NCBI GenBank assembly: GCA_009840695.1 | Contig: VXNG01000009.1 | Location: 1-14,969 of the forward strand | Reading direction: 5' to 3' | Source of the DNA: Acidimicrobiaceae bacterium | Lineage (GTDB): Bacteria; Actinomycetota; Acidimicrobiia; Acidimicrobiales; Aldehydirespiratoraceae | DNA length: 14,969 nucleotides | In this document: positions 13,473-14,969 of the stretch, piece after piece | Numbering within the stretch: the stretch's first letter is position 1 | Layout of the letters: each line of letters opens with the position of its first letter | Position numbers and translations under genes: made by a program | Notes under the pieces: model-generated | Told to the model about the DNA's origin: nothing | Seen by the model: the letters and a program-made list of their open reading frames with translations, nothing else | Databases searched by the model: none

Positions 13473-14171
13473 CTACGTCCGACTGAACTCGATGACTTCA
13501 CCCCGGTTGATGCTCACCCAGTCGCGGGCCTCTATGTAGGGGCGGAACACCTCGGCGATTTCCCGTTCGTCGTCACGGGACTTGGGCCGTTGGATCTCGT
13601 AGAGGTGAGGGAACTCCAGCCATGCCGTCACCGCGTCCCACAGCCGCAGGGCCTCATCCCCGAACGGCGGGTCGATCAACACCGGTCCGAACAGAGCCTG
13701 ATCGCCGAAGAACAGTGTGGGCACGCCGAAGCCGCCCGCCGCCACCACCCGGTCGTGCTCGACCTTGACCTCGTCGTGGGTGGTGGCGTCCTCGAGGGCC
13801 TCGTCAACTGTGGCCGGGTCGAGGCCTATTTCTCCCAGAAGCGCCCGGGCCACGGCGGGCTCGTGAACCCGCAGCCCCTCCTCGTGAAGCGCTCGGCCCG
13901 AGCGCTCGTACCAAGCGTCGAGCTGGTCCATGCTCTGGCGGCGCAGCACCGCGCCGATGCGCATGAGGGACCAGCCGTAGGACCAGGGGCGTTCCCACGG
14001 GTGCTTCTTGCCCTCGAAGCGGTTGATCTCCTCCAGGCTGAAGAAGCGCCAGTTGATCTCCAGCCCGTTCTGGCTGCGCACGTCCCGGATCCACCGGGAC
14101 GTCTGGTAGGCCCACGGGCACAGCACGTCGAAGTGGAAGTCCACCACGCTGGTGTCAGCGGTGTCGGTCAT
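13473..14171 (-). CDS. DsbA-fold thioredoxin-superfamily protein with CPWA active site
   Basis: Cytoplasmic DsbA/FrnE-type fold of 232 residues. It starts with a beta strand and [20 protein letters not shown], giving C18-P-W-A21. A helical insertion domain follows (about 60-140). The cis-proline loop [11 protein letters not shown] puts P151 against the active site. The second cysteine of CxxC is replaced by Ala, so it cannot make an internal disulfide. The layout recalls mycothiol-dependent nitroreductase and FrnE-like proteins of actinobacteria, or a thiol isomerase/transferase; this is from memory. There is no signal peptide. Three ATGs lie close together (14171, 14180, 14183); I chose 14171 because its sequence resembles a natural MTDTA start, but 14183 is possible. 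It is followed by the monooxygenase at 18 nt. Confidence 0.85.
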   Translation of the reverse strand: MTDTADTSVVDFHFDVLCPWAYQTSRWIRDVRSQNGLEINWRFFSLEEINRFEGKKHPWERPWSYGWSLMRIGAVLRRQSMDQLDAWYERSGRALHEEGLRVHEPAVARALLGEIGLDPATVDEALEDATTHDEVKVEHDRVVAAGGFGVPTLFFGDQALFGPVLIDPPFGDEALRLWDAVTAWLEFPHLYEIQRPKSRDDEREIAEVFRPYIEARDWVSINRGEVIEFSRT

Positions 14172-14216
14172 GGCGCCCATCATCGCATGACGTCTGCCGA
14201 TCCCCCACCCGTGTCC

Positions 14217-14234
14217 GGTCGAGCAGGCTCGACC
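14217..14234. terminator. Short perfect inverted repeat after the dioxygenase-like gene; terminator or operator
   Basis: Arms 14217-14224 and 14227-14234 (ggtcgagc / gctcgacc) are perfectly complementary with 2 nt between them, so the RNA form would be a 7-bp stem with a 4-nt loop. It begins 1 nt after the minus-strand stop (14236-14238) and lies about 45 nt before the start of the DsbA-fold gene. There is no T-tract. It may act as a U-less terminator, an attenuator between the two genes, or a dimeric repressor site. Confidence 0.4.
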
Positions 14235-14235
14235 A

Positions 14236-14969
14236 TCAGCCGCCGTAGTGCTCGGTCATCCTCTCGCCGGCTCGCATCTCGTCTATGGCCCGCCGCACAT
14301 CGCCGACCGCCGACTCGAGCGCCGCGATGACGGCGTCGCGGTCGCTGGTGAACTCGAGTTCGTCGATTAGCGACTGGAGCTGCCCGCGAGCCCGCCACGC
14401 AGCCGTCTTGGCCCATTCGGTCCACAGCGACTCGTGGTCGTCCACGATGATCAGATCAGCGGTGCGACTCTGATCATCGCGGGAGGTGTCCAGCGCGATG
14501 TAACCGTTGACCATCGAGATCCGCTCGGTCAGCTCCGCCAGCGGCGCGGCCCGGTGGACAACCATGTCGCCGTGCAGCGCGATCGCGTACCCGGCACCGC
14601 CGAATTCCGGCACCGCGGTCCGCTCCGGGGATGGAGTCCGATTTTGGCCGGCCAAAGCCGCAGCCTCGTGCTTGGTGCCTAGGAAGTACTCGAATCTCCC
14701 GCCCGGAACTAGCGCGGGATCGGTAACCGCCATGACGTAGTCGAGCGGGAGGGTGTCGTGGTGCCATTTGTCGATGGCTGCGTCGATGCTTGAGGGTTCG
14801 TAGTTGATGTGGCCGAGGTGCACCGGCATCGGGTGGGGCGAGACACCGGTGCCATAAATGCGTTCCAGGTGGTCGCTGACCTCCGGGCTGGTACACAGAT
14901 CGCGCAGCCACCGTGACCGGTAGCAGCCGCCCCGGCTCATCCGCTCGATGCGGTTTCCGGCGGGTCGGG
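14236..14969 (-). CDS. 2OG-Fe(II) dioxygenase-like protein (phytanoyl-CoA dioxygenase type), N-terminus outside window
   Basis: The open frame runs off the right edge; 243 residues are visible. Counting from the in-frame Met at 14940, there is an HxD at H60-x-D62 (DKWHHDTLP), a distal His at H129 ([11 protein letters not shown]) and an Arg at R140 (ERISMVNGY), 11 residues after that His. This is the facial triad plus 2OG-binding arginine pattern. [10 protein letters not shown] (80-89) fits the double-stranded beta-helix core. The C-terminal 80 residues are helical and charged. No residue shows the frame must start at 14940, and the nine upstream codons look coding, so I treat it as 5'-partial. 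The substrate is unknown. It precedes the DsbA-fold and monooxygenase genes on the same strand, separated by about 64 bp that contain an inverted repeat. Confidence 0.72.
   Translation of the reverse strand, partial: RPAGNRIERMSRGGCYRSRWLRDLCTSPEVSDHLERIYGTGVSPHPMPVHLGHINYEPSSIDAAIDKWHHDTLPLDYVMAVTDPALVPGGRFEYFLGTKHEAAALAGQNRTPSPERTAVPEFGGAGYAIALHGDMVVHRAAPLAELTERISMVNGYIALDTSRDDQSRTADLIIVDDHESLWTEWAKTAAWRARGQLQSLIDELEFTSDRDAVIAALESAVGDVRRAIDEMRAGERMTEHYGG

Noticed and set aside
1..14969. A defence, mobile or CRISPR-type system
   Set aside because: No nuclease, recombinase, transposase, toxin-antitoxin pair, reverse transcriptase or spaced direct repeats were seen. All genes but one match ordinary enzyme or transporter families.

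Overview
The window is compact, GC-rich chromosomal DNA. I see no integrase, transposase, phage gene, CRISPR array, rRNA or tRNA. The features point to an actinobacterium, and I would guess an Acidimicrobiia-like lineage. They are strong G/C bias at third codon positions, a MenJ-like geranylgeranyl reductase, DxDxHYYE amidohydrolases beside acyl-CoA dehydrogenases, a HAPMO-type Baeyer-Villiger monooxygenase, and many starts preceded only by a TAnnnT -10 box (leaderless style). The taxonomic guess is inference; no marker gene is present to fix it.

Layout. 1-1888 (minus): an amidohydrolase followed by an acyl-CoA dehydrogenase that runs off the left edge. 1913-2350 (plus): a small SH3-like hypothetical protein, divergent from the amidohydrolase across 24 bp. 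2351-2507: the only sizeable intergenic region, with a large imperfect inverted repeat and an AT-richer segment. 2508-3674 (minus): a class I aminotransferase. 3711-4337 (plus): uridine kinase, converging on a DNA-repair pair at 4334-5580 (minus), uracil-DNA glycosylase then O6-alkylguanine-DNA alkyltransferase. 5640-6653 (minus): a TauD-type dioxygenase, divergent across 22 bp from a plus-strand run at 6676-11568. That run holds a Zn/Mn-type ABC ATPase with a histidine-rich tail, a geranylgeranyl reductase and PEP carboxylase. 11565-14969 (minus): a 2OG-Fe(II) dioxygenase-like gene cut by the right edge, a DsbA-fold protein and a type I Baeyer-Villiger monooxygenase.

How the genes fit together. 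Most are housekeeping or oxidative catabolism: nucleotide salvage, base repair, anaplerosis, quinone or isoprenoid saturation, and turnover of CoA esters or ketones. The two oxygenase-containing minus-strand groups and the amidohydrolase/ACAD pair suggest a heterotroph using varied organic substrates. I did not find a convincing undescribed multi-gene system.

The most unusual signals are four. Two tiny divergent promoters have opposite -10 boxes overlapping by a shared TA, so each pair of leaderless genes is driven from one ~10 bp core. An ABC ATPase without an adjacent permease carries a 61-residue tail with 23 histidines. The intergenic region 2351-2507 is structured. A DsbA-fold protein with a CPWA active site is coupled to a Baeyer-Villiger monooxygenase.
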